From the NCBI GenBank assembly GCA_003170375.1, contig PMZN01000031.1, positions 3,963 through 12,559 of the forward strand: a stretch of 8,597 bases of DNA, read 5' to 3'. Positions 1-5,495 of this stretch are shown piece after piece. Origin of the DNA: Acidimicrobiaceae bacterium (GTDB taxonomy: Bacteria > Actinomycetota > Acidimicrobiia > Acidimicrobiales > Bog-793). Every line of letters begins with the position of its first letter. Position 1 is the first letter of the stretch. A program made the translations under genes and the position numbers. The notes beneath the pieces were generated by a model that saw only the letters and a program-made list of their open reading frames with translations, was not told where the DNA came from and made no database searches.

Positions 1-7
1 TCGCGCG

Positions 8-616
8 TCAGACCCGGTTGCTGTCCTCGTCGGGCGGGAGGAAGGCCAAGTCGAGATCCGCCAGACGCACGAGCGCCGATGCGACCCACCGAGCGAGCCC
101 TGCGACCTGGCCGTCGAGCTTGGTCGGATCGTCTAGGAGCGGCTCTTCGAGCCGGATGCTGCCCTGGTAAGCGACCTCGATCGCGCAGGCGGGAACGTCC
201 GAAGAGGGCTCGTAGAGCTGCTCGATCATTGGCCCGGACTGCTCCAGGCGCTCGGAGCCGAACTCTGGCCCCTCACCGGCGAGCGCCGCGAGCACCAGCG
301 TCGGATCTGGCGGCGCGGCGAGGCGCTGCACCCGAAGCGCGATCTCGACAATGAGCTCCGGCGGCTCGGCCGGAGGCTCGCCGATCGACCAAGACCGGTA
401 GGCGCTCTGGCTCCAGGTCGGCCAATCGAGGCTGAGGTCCGCCCGGACACGCGGCGGACTGTCCTCGCCAGGCAGGCTGTAGGAGGTCTCGAACGCAACG
501 TCGCCGAGGAAGACGTCGACTTGGAAGCGCTCCTCGACCGCCTGCTGTTCCAGGAGCGCGCCCTCGAACGCCTCGCGGAGGGCCGCGATCACGTCAAGGA
601 GAATGTGATCGATCAT
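8..616 (-). CDS. Hypothetical acidic protein, 202 aa
   Basis: I do not recognise this protein. It reads as one open frame from an ATG at 614-616 to a TGA at 8-10. It begins MIDHILLDVIAALREAFEGA, an amphipathic helical stretch, followed by alternating hydrophobic residues (about 30-65) that look like beta strands, then proline- and glutamate-rich segments. It is strongly acidic, ending DLAFLPPDEDSNRV, with no signal peptide or membrane segment, so a soluble cytoplasmic protein is likely. No clear Shine-Dalgarno precedes the ATG. It is divergent from the phosphodiesterase gene with a gap of 60 bases, so the two may share a promoter region. The antisense frames here are arginine/alanine-rich shadows. 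The coding call rests on length, the composition of a normal globular protein and the absence of a better competing frame; function is unknown. Confidence 0.7.
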   Translation of the reverse strand: MIDHILLDVIAALREAFEGALLEQQAVEERFQVDVFLGDVAFETSYSLPGEDSPPRVRADLSLDWPTWSQSAYRSWSIGEPPAEPPELIVEIALRVQRLAAPPDPTLVLAALAGEGPEFGSERLEQSGPMIEQLYEPSSDVPACAIEVAYQGSIRLEEPLLDDPTKLDGQVAGLARWVASALVRLADLDLAFLPPDEDSNRV

Positions 617-676
617 GGCTAGCCGAGGCTACCCTCCAGTTGCGCCGCAGGCGCATTCAGCTGGTAGACAGCGGGA

Positions 677-1537
677 GTGCGTGACAATCCCTGGCTCGAA
701 AGGCGGGTGATCGCCTACGCCCACCAGGGAGGCGCCAAGGAGGCCCCTTCCAGCACGCTCTACGCGATGAGGCGAGCACTCGAGCACGGAGCCACCGGCA
801 TCGAGCTTGACGTTCACGCCACCAGCGACGGAGAACTCGTCGTCTGCCACGACCCGGCGCTCGATCGAACGACGAACTCCACGGGCGAGTTCGCCGGTCT
901 CCGCCTCGAAGAAGTCCGGCACCTCGACAACGCGTATTGGTTCTGCCCTGGCGAGGGCGCCGTCAGAGGGCGTCCGGTGGAGGACTACGTGTTGCGCGGG
1001 CAGGCACCCGATGATCGAGACCTGTGCGTCGCAACGCTCGCGGAGGTTTTGGAGGCCTTCCCGGGTGTCGTGCTCAACCTGGACATCAAGCGCAGCGCCC
1101 CAGAAGTCGTCCCTTACGAAGAGGCGCTGGCCGAGGTGCTCCGCGAGTATGGCCGGCAGAACGACGTGGTCGTTGCGTCGTTCTCCGACGAGGCAACCGG
1201 CAAGTTCGCCAAGTACGCGCCCGGCACCGGCATCGCGGCCGGCACGGAGGCGACGACCGAGTTCTACCGGCGGCTGCGCGCGGGTGAGGCACCGCAAGAC
1301 GGCATCGAGCGCTACGTCGCGCTCCAGGTCCCGGCGCGCTTCGGCCCTCTCGTCGTCGTGGACGAGAGCTTTGTAGAGGCCGCGCACTCGAGCGGGCTCG
1401 CGGTCCACGTCTGGACGATCGACGATCCTGACGAGATGGAGCACCTGGTAAGCCTTGGCGTCGATGGGATCATCTCCGACAAGCCGTCGGTTCTCGAGGG
1501 GGTTCTCAGCCGTCTGGGGTCGAACTGGAAGGTGTGA
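677..1537 (+). CDS. Glycerophosphodiester phosphodiesterase family protein
   Basis: This is a TIM-barrel GDPD-family enzyme, expected to hydrolyse glycerophosphodiesters to glycerol-3-phosphate and an alcohol with a divalent metal. Visible motifs: AHQGG with His16, GIELDVHATSDGELVVCHD with metal ligands Glu43 and Asp45 and catalytic His58, LNLDIK around residue 136, and VHVWTID near the C-terminus followed by GVDGIISDKP, the usual barrel end. The classical HRG is HQG here, and the usual PENT is PSST, so one canonical Glu position is changed. A segment around residues 84-115 with YWFCPGEG is an insertion seen, as I recall, in one GDPD subgroup. The 286-aa length is normal, with no signal peptide, so it should be cytoplasmic. 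The start is uncertain: GTG at 677 has a purine run directly abutting it, and GTG at 710 (just before IAYAHQGG) is an alternative. Substrate cannot be read from sequence. Confidence 0.9.
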   Translation: MRDNPWLERRVIAYAHQGGAKEAPSSTLYAMRRALEHGATGIELDVHATSDGELVVCHDPALDRTTNSTGEFAGLRLEEVRHLDNAYWFCPGEGAVRGRPVEDYVLRGQAPDDRDLCVATLAEVLEAFPGVVLNLDIKRSAPEVVPYEEALAEVLREYGRQNDVVVASFSDEATGKFAKYAPGTGIAAGTEATTEFYRRLRAGEAPQDGIERYVALQVPARFGPLVVVDESFVEAAHSSGLAVHVWTIDDPDEMEHLVSLGVDGIISDKPSVLEGVLSRLGSNWKV

Positions 1538-1540
1538 AGG

Positions 1541-1624
1541 TCAGCCGCGACCGCAGTTCGGCTTCTTGCCGTGGTTGGCCTTCTTCTTCTTGCGGAGCTT
1601 CCGCTTCACAGTTCGCTTGGACAC
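1541..1624 (-). CDS. Large-subunit ribosomal protein bL37 (27 aa)
   Basis: This is a 27-codon gene: GTG start at 1624-1622, TGA stop at 1543-1541. The product begins MSKRTVKRKLRKKKK and continues ANHGKKPNCGRG. A short N-terminal basic stretch followed by an ANHGK-[KR]-PN signature is what I remember for bL37, the roughly 24-residue extra 50S protein first seen in mycobacterial ribosome structures near the peptidyl transferase centre. About 44% of residues are Lys or Arg, as expected for an rRNA-buried peptide. There is no Shine-Dalgarno before the GTG and no in-frame ATG upstream, but a TACAAT box lies 9 bases upstream, suggesting a leaderless mRNA. It converges on the phosphodiesterase gene, with only 3 bases between the stops, and is divergent from the DUF192-rsmI-metG operon. 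It is below common ORF-length cut-offs. The family call rests on recalled motifs, not on a search. Confidence 0.85.
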   Translation of the reverse strand: MSKRTVKRKLRKKKKANHGKKPNCGRG

Positions 1625-1633
1625 AAGCGGGAC

Positions 1634-1639
1634 ATTGTA
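1634..1639 (-). promoter_or_regulatory. Candidate -10 box for leaderless bL37 transcript
   Basis: The minus strand reads TACAAT, one mismatch from TATAAT, followed by 9 bases and then the bL37 GTG. That distance places a normal transcription start on or next to the GTG, which fits the missing Shine-Dalgarno. No convincing -35 hexamer is seen 16-18 bases upstream; actinobacterial promoters often lack one. This is an inference from spacing alone. Confidence 0.45.
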
Positions 1640-1721
1640 GTTGCTTCTAAGCTGGCGCTTTTTCCCCCGAGCAGCTGGCGGTTCGGTAGCGTTGGGCAAC
1701 TTCCTTGGCTTGGAGAGCGAC

Positions 1722-1725
1722 GGAG
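1722..1725 (+). promoter_or_regulatory. Shine-Dalgarno deciding the DUF192 start
   Basis: GGAG lies 8 bases before the ATG at 1734. The same frame is open back to 1641, but those 31 upstream codons do not resemble the family and their first codon has no ribosome-binding site. This GGAG therefore favours ATG 1734. A weak TANNNT-type -10 (TAGCGT, 1687-1692) could drive the operon from this gap. Confidence 0.6.
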
Positions 1726-1733
1726 ACGGTTAC

Positions 1734-2063
1734 ATGGCATGGCTGCTGCGTGACGGCGAGGTGCTCGCGAGCGTCGAGGTCGCTTCGTCGCTCGCCGCCA
1801 GATCGCGGGGCCTGTTGGGCAAGAAGCACTTGGAGGGCGCCGTGTTGTTACGCCACACGAGGTCGGTGCACACGATCGGGATGCGATTCGCGATCGATGT
1901 CGCGTTCTTGACCGATGACCTTCGTGTCCTCGGTACCACGACCATGCCGCCGTACCGGGTCGCACTTCCGCGCCGGGGAGGCAGAGCCGTGCTCGAGGCG
2001 GAGGCCGGCGCCTTCGAGCGATGGAAGCTCGTCCCGGGTGACGGCCTCGAGATCAAGGGGTGA
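1734..2063 (+). CDS. DUF192 family protein, 109 aa
   Basis: This is a small single-domain protein of the DUF192 family, whose biochemical role is not established. Family hallmarks are present: an N-terminal strand MAWLLRDGEVLASVEVASS, the RSRGLLGK turn (residues 23-30), the core SVHTIGMRFAIDVAFL (44-59) containing GM-x-F-x-I-D, and the C-terminal AVLEAEAGAFERW followed by VPGDGLEI. Many family members are secreted or lipid-anchored; this one has no signal peptide and is probably cytoplasmic. ATG 1734 was chosen over the longer in-frame start at 1641 because it carries a GGAG 8 bases upstream and matches the family N-terminus. It is the first gene of the plus-strand operon, and its TGA overlaps the GTG of rsmI by 4 bases (GTGA), so the two are probably translationally coupled. 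The membership call is firm; the function is not. Confidence 0.88.
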   Translation: MAWLLRDGEVLASVEVASSLAARSRGLLGKKHLEGAVLLRHTRSVHTIGMRFAIDVAFLTDDLRVLGTTTMPPYRVALPRRGGRAVLEAEAGAFERWKLVPGDGLEIKG

Positions 2064-2920
2064 CCGGGGGGGACCAGGGCGCCGGCGAGCTGGTAGTCGT
2101 CGCGACCCCGATCGGCAACATGGGTGACCTCTCGCCACGGGCTGCCGCCACGTTGCAAGAGGCGGATGTCGTGTGCTGCGAGGACACGCGCCACACAGGC
2201 CAGCTGCTTGCCCGCCTGGGCTTGCGAGCCTCCCGTCTGCTCTCGGTGCACGCGCACAACGAGCGTGAGCGGGTCGCGGAGGTGCTCGAGCTGCTCGAGC
2301 GGGGCGAGCGGGTCGCGCTCGTGAGCGATGCCGGCACGCCAACGGTGTCCGACCCCGGCGAGCGGGTGATCTCTGCAGCGATCGCCGCCGGTTACAAGGT
2401 CACTACCGTGCCGGGACCATCGGCGGCCGTGAGCGCCCTCGTGGTCGCCGGGCTCGGGACCGCACGGTGGAGGTTCGAAGGCTTCCTGCCGAGACGAGGG
2501 GCCGACCGCGCCAGGCGCCTCGGCGAGATCGCGGTGGCACCGCATCCGAGCGTGATCTACGAGTCGCCGCAGAGGATCAGCTCGACGCTCCACGATCTTG
2601 CGAATTGCTGCGGAGGCGATCGCAGGGTGGCGGTCTGCCGGGAGCTGACGAAACTGTTCGAGGAGACATGGCGCGGGACGCTTGACGAGGCGTGCGAGCG
2701 CGACGCGGCGGGCGCGGCACGTGGTGAGCACGTGCTCGTCGTTGCGGCCGCGATGGCCGGGGAGCGGTCGGCGCCGAGCGAAGGTGCGGTCCAAAGCGCC
2801 GTCGCGAGCCGCATGGCCGCTGGCGCCAGCCGCCGGCAGGCGGCAGCCGAGGTGGCCGCAGACCTCGGCGTGTCGAAGAGGTTTGCGTACGAGACTTCGC
2901 TCGCTCGCAACGGCCAGTAG
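2060..2920 (+). CDS. rsmI: 16S rRNA (cytidine1402-2'-O)-methyltransferase RsmI
   Basis: RsmI transfers a methyl group from S-adenosylmethionine to the 2'-OH of C1402 in 16S rRNA, next to the P-site codon in the decoding centre. The protein has the tetrapyrrole-methylase fold motifs in order: VVVATPIGNMGDLSPRA (12-28), CCEDTRHTG, LVSDAGTPTVSDPGE, VPGPSAAVSAL and the mid-protein YESPQRI. A C-terminal helix-turn-helix-like tail (SRRQAAAEVAADLGVSKR) closes it, as in other full-length family members. At 286 aa it is normal in length. The GTG start overlaps the DUF192 stop as GTGA. No independent ribosome-binding site is needed if translation is coupled, and none is clear. metG starts 9 bases after the TAG. 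With RsmA, encoded 2.6 kb downstream, it is one of two decoding-region 16S methyltransferases in this operon. Confidence 0.96.
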   Translation: MTGGDQGAGELVVVATPIGNMGDLSPRAAATLQEADVVCCEDTRHTGQLLARLGLRASRLLSVHAHNERERVAEVLELLERGERVALVSDAGTPTVSDPGERVISAAIAAGYKVTTVPGPSAAVSALVVAGLGTARWRFEGFLPRRGADRARRLGEIAVAPHPSVIYESPQRISSTLHDLANCCGGDRRVAVCRELTKLFEETWRGTLDEACERDAAGAARGEHVLVVAAAMAGERSAPSEGAVQSAVASRMAAGASRRQAAAEVAADLGVSKRFAYETSLARNGQ

Positions 2921-2929
2921 TTTGAGAGG

Positions 2930-4465
2930 GTGCCCGACCGCTTCTTCCTGACGACACCCATCTACTACGTCAACGACGCCCCCCATCTCGGCACGGCGTA
3001 CTCGACGGTGAATGCCGACGTGCTCGCGCGCTGGCACCGGTTGATCGGTGACGACTCCTGGTTCCTCACAGGCACCGACGAGCACGGGCTGAAGAACGCT
3101 CGCGCGGCCGAGGAGCAGGGGCTCACGCCCCAGGAGTGGGTCGATCAGACGAGCCGCCGTTACATCGCCTCATGGGCCGCCCTCGATGTCTCGAACGATG
3201 ACTTCATCCGTACGACCGAGCACCGTCATCACCTGAGCGTCCAGAGGTTCATGCAGGCGATCCACGACAACGGCTACATGCACAAGGGGCTGTACGAGGG
3301 CTGGTACTGCGTGTCGTGCGAGGCGTACTACCCAGAGAGCGATCTGCTCGAAGGTCGCGTCTGCCCGGTGCACGAGCGACCGGTGGAGTGGCTCACCGAG
3401 GAGAACTGGTTCTTCGAGCTGTCCCGTTTCGAGCAGCCCTTGCTCGATTGGTACGAGGGCCATCCGCACGCGATCTTCCCCGATTCCAGGCGCAACGAAG
3501 CGCTCGGGATCATCAAAGGCGGGCTCCAGGACATCTCGATCACCAGGACCTCGATCGACTGGGGCGTGCGCGTTCCCTGGGACGGCGCGCACGTCTTCTA
3601 CGTCTGGTACGACGCCCTGGTCAACTACATCACTGCCATCGGCTACGGCGAGGACCCCGAGCGCTTCTCGAAGTGGTGGCCGGCGGCTCACCATCTGCTC
3701 GGCAAGGACATCATCCGGTTTCACTGCGTCTGGTGGCCGGCGATGTGCCTCGCCGCAGGCATCGAACCACCAGCCCACTACATCGTTCACGGATGGCTGC
3801 TCGTGGGCGGCGAGAAGATGTCGAAGACGCGGTTGAACCAGATCGACCCCGTCGAGCTCGCCACCGACATCGGGGTCGACGCGCTCCGCTACCACCTCGT
3901 CCGCGACGTCGTGTTGGGATCCGACGGAGACTTCACATACGAGGGCTTGATCGCGAGGTACAACTCCGACCTTGCGAACAATCTCGGCAATCTGCTCGCC
4001 CGGGTCGCGGCGGTTGTCGGGAGCAAGTGCGGTGGGATCGGCCCCGCCCCGCGACCTGCCGCGCCCAGTGTCCGGTTGAGCGAAGTCGCGGCGGAGGTAG
4101 TGGCGGCATGCCGGGACGCGTGGCAACGGTTTGCGGCTCACGAAGCTCTCGAGGCCACGTGGCGACTCGTTCGTGCCGCGAACTCCGAGCTCGAGACCGC
4201 AGAGCCGTGGAAGCTGCCGCCCGGGCCGGCTCTCGATGCTGCTCTCGGGGACGCCCTCGAGGCGCTGCGGATCGTGGCCGTGCTCGTGTCACCCGTCATG
4301 CCAGGCGCGGCAGCCGAGATCTGGGCGCGGATCGGGCTCATGGGCCGGCCCGACGAGCTGGGTTCGGCCGGGGAGAACGGCAGCCTCGGGTGGGGGGGCT
4401 ACCCGGGGAACCTCCTCGTAATAAAGGGCACGCCGCTGTTCCCGCGGCGTACCGTTGACAGTTGA
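2930..4465 (+). CDS. metG: Methionyl-tRNA synthetase
   Basis: MetRS charges initiator and elongator tRNA-Met with methionine. This is a class I synthetase: the HIGH signature is HLGT (19-22) in TTPIYYVNDAPHLGTAYST, and the second signature is KMSKT (296-300) in GGEKMSKTRLNQIDP. A zinc knuckle in the connective peptide uses Cys127, Cys130, Cys145 and His148 (YCVSC ... CPVH), the single-knuckle C3H arrangement I recall from Thermus-type MetRS. The anticodon-binding helical domain follows (about 345-470), including the EPWKL helix. There is no fused C-terminal tRNA-binding (EMAP-like) domain; the protein ends at GTPLFPRR plus a few residues, 511 aa in all, normal for the short form. GTG 2930 is preferred because MPDRFFLTTPIYY is the usual family N-terminus. 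A GAGAGG abuts the GTG directly, which is unusually close. The gene lies 9 bases after rsmI. Confidence 0.97.
   Translation: MPDRFFLTTPIYYVNDAPHLGTAYSTVNADVLARWHRLIGDDSWFLTGTDEHGLKNARAAEEQGLTPQEWVDQTSRRYIASWAALDVSNDDFIRTTEHRHHLSVQRFMQAIHDNGYMHKGLYEGWYCVSCEAYYPESDLLEGRVCPVHERPVEWLTEENWFFELSRFEQPLLDWYEGHPHAIFPDSRRNEALGIIKGGLQDISITRTSIDWGVRVPWDGAHVFYVWYDALVNYITAIGYGEDPERFSKWWPAAHHLLGKDIIRFHCVWWPAMCLAAGIEPPAHYIVHGWLLVGGEKMSKTRLNQIDPVELATDIGVDALRYHLVRDVVLGSDGDFTYEGLIARYNSDLANNLGNLLARVAAVVGSKCGGIGPAPRPAAPSVRLSEVAAEVVAACRDAWQRFAAHEALEATWRLVRAANSELETAEPWKLPPGPALDAALGDALEALRIVAVLVSPVMPGAAAEIWARIGLMGRPDELGSAGENGSLGWGGYPGNLLVIKGTPLFPRRTVDS
4430..4450 (+). other. 7-bp perfect hairpin inside metG 3' end
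   Basis: ACGCCGC (4430-4436) pairs perfectly with GCGGCGT (4444-4450) across a 7-base loop. It sits in the last 12 codons of metG and just ahead of the tatD ribosome-binding site. There is no T-run after it, so it is not a canonical intrinsic terminator. It could slow ribosomes, protect an mRNA 3' end, or be a chance structure in GC-rich coding sequence. Confidence 0.35.
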
Positions 4466-4468
4466 ACG

Positions 4469-4475
4469 AAAGAGG
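4469..4475 (+). promoter_or_regulatory. Shine-Dalgarno deciding the tatD start
   Basis: AAAGAGG lies 5 bases before the GTG at 4481. It supports this GTG even though it gives TatD a 60-residue N-terminal extension. No other ATG, GTG or TTG in frame lies closer to the catalytic domain. Confidence 0.6.
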
Positions 4476-4480
4476 CAACG

Positions 4481-5494
4481 GTGGACGATTCGAGCGACCG
4501 GACCGGGCAGGTAGAGCAGCAGGAGGGTTCGTGGCTGCGTCGCCGGCGTGGTACCGCCCGACGGGCGCAGCGCGAGACGAGCGCACCGGCTGGGCCCGAG
4601 CCCGTTGTCGAGGCCTCTCCGTCGTCGCGGTCTCCTGTGTCACCGTCGCAGCCGACGGCCATCTGGACCGATAGCCATTGCCATTTGCAAGACGAGCCCG
4701 ATCCGGCCGCGACCCTCGCGCTGGCTCGCGCGGCGCGAGTGGGGCGGGTGGTGTGTGTCGGGACCGACGCGGCATCGTCCCGCCGGGCGGTGATCCTGGC
4801 GAGCGAGCTTTCGGGAAATCAAGCTCCGGCTCCATCCATGGGCTACGCACAGGCCCCGGGCGCCCGCGACATCGAGGTCTGGGCGACCGTCGGGCTGCAC
4901 CCGCACGATGCCCGGGCCGGGCTGAGCTCTGTGATCGAGCTCCTCGACGAACTTTCCGCAGGCGAGGGCTTGCGTCGGTCCCGTGTCGTGGCCATCGGCG
5001 AGTGCGGGCTCGACTACCACTACGACAACTCGCCGCGAGACGTCCAGCGCGATGTCTTTGCCGCTCAGGTTGGCCTGGCGAATCGTCACAACCTCGCGCT
5101 CGTCATCCACACACGAGAGGCGTGGGACGACACGCTCTCGATCCTCGAGCACGAAGGAGTGCCCGAGAGGACGATCTTCCACTGCTTCACTGGCGGTGAG
5201 CAGGAGGCGAGGCGATGTCTGCGGATCGGCGGCCTCCTGTCGTTCAGCGGCATCGTCACCTTCGCCAACGCGGTCGAGCTGCGCCAAGTCGTCACACACT
5301 GCCCGCTCGACTGCCTGCTGATCGAGACCGACTCGCCCTTCCTCACGCCGGTCCCGCATCGCGGGCGTCGCAACAGTCCGAGCAACGTCACTGTCGTCGG
5401 GAACGCGGTAGGGCTGTTGAAGGGCTTCGAGCCCGAAGTCTTGGCCGCGGTCAGCTGGATGAACGCCGAGAAGGCCTTCGGGCTCGGAGTCTGA
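4481..5494 (+). CDS. tatD: TatD family metal-dependent hydrolase/DNase
   Basis: TatD proteins are TIM-barrel metal-dependent nucleases (3'-5' exonuclease activity in E. coli TatD, linked to DNA repair); the name is historical and does not imply a Tat-export role. Metal ligands are visible: Asp64-Ser-His66-Cys-His68, Glu174 in GECGLDY, His210 in VIHTRE, His234 in FHCFTGG and Asp284 in ETDSPFL. VGLHPHDA and a GLLSFSGIVTFANA strand also match the family. The first 60 residues are not part of the barrel: they are polar, with an arginine cluster (RRRRGTARRAQR, about 20-31) and then a Pro/Ser/Ala-rich linker, and look disordered. A further short insertion (GNQAPAPSMGYAQAPGARD) precedes VWATVGLHP. 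At 337 aa it is longer than the usual 255-270 because of these. It starts 15 bases after metG and its TGA ends one base before the proposed rsmA start. Confidence 0.93.
   Translation: MDDSSDRTGQVEQQEGSWLRRRRGTARRAQRETSAPAGPEPVVEASPSSRSPVSPSQPTAIWTDSHCHLQDEPDPAATLALARAARVGRVVCVGTDAASSRRAVILASELSGNQAPAPSMGYAQAPGARDIEVWATVGLHPHDARAGLSSVIELLDELSAGEGLRRSRVVAIGECGLDYHYDNSPRDVQRDVFAAQVGLANRHNLALVIHTREAWDDTLSILEHEGVPERTIFHCFTGGEQEARRCLRIGGLLSFSGIVTFANAVELRQVVTHCPLDCLLIETDSPFLTPVPHRGRRNSPSNVTVVGNAVGLLKGFEPEVLAAVSWMNAEKAFGLGV
5486..5489 (+). promoter_or_regulatory. Shine-Dalgarno for a non-canonical rsmA start
   Basis: GGAG lies 6 bases before ATC 5496, at the very end of tatD. The spacing is ideal for initiation at that codon. 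Because it also overlaps the last two sense codons of tatD, it could alternatively act as a stimulator of frameshifting at the tatD TGA. Confidence 0.45.
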
Positions 5495-5495
5495 G

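Noticed and set aside
1649..1663. Possible terminator AAGC-TGGC-GCTT followed by T-run
   Set aside because: The stem is only 4 bp and it sits in a divergent promoter gap where no plus-strand transcript needs to end.
1641..1733. N-terminal extension of the DUF192 protein
   Set aside because: No ribosome-binding site, no family resemblance, and it runs into the bL37 promoter region. GGAG before ATG 1734 is better.
1730..3085. Minus-strand open frame of 451 codons
   Set aside because: It lies antisense to the DUF192, rsmI and metG genes, which have clear family motifs. Its translation is rich in Arg, His and Ala with no domain; it is a GC-bias shadow.
3170..4141. Minus-strand open frame of 323 codons
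   Set aside because: Antisense to the catalytic core of metG, with the composition of a mirrored GC-rich frame and no recognisable motif.
4455..4460. Perfect TTGACA as a -35 box for a tatD promoter
   Set aside because: No -10-like sequence lies 16-19 bases downstream; that position is already the tatD start.
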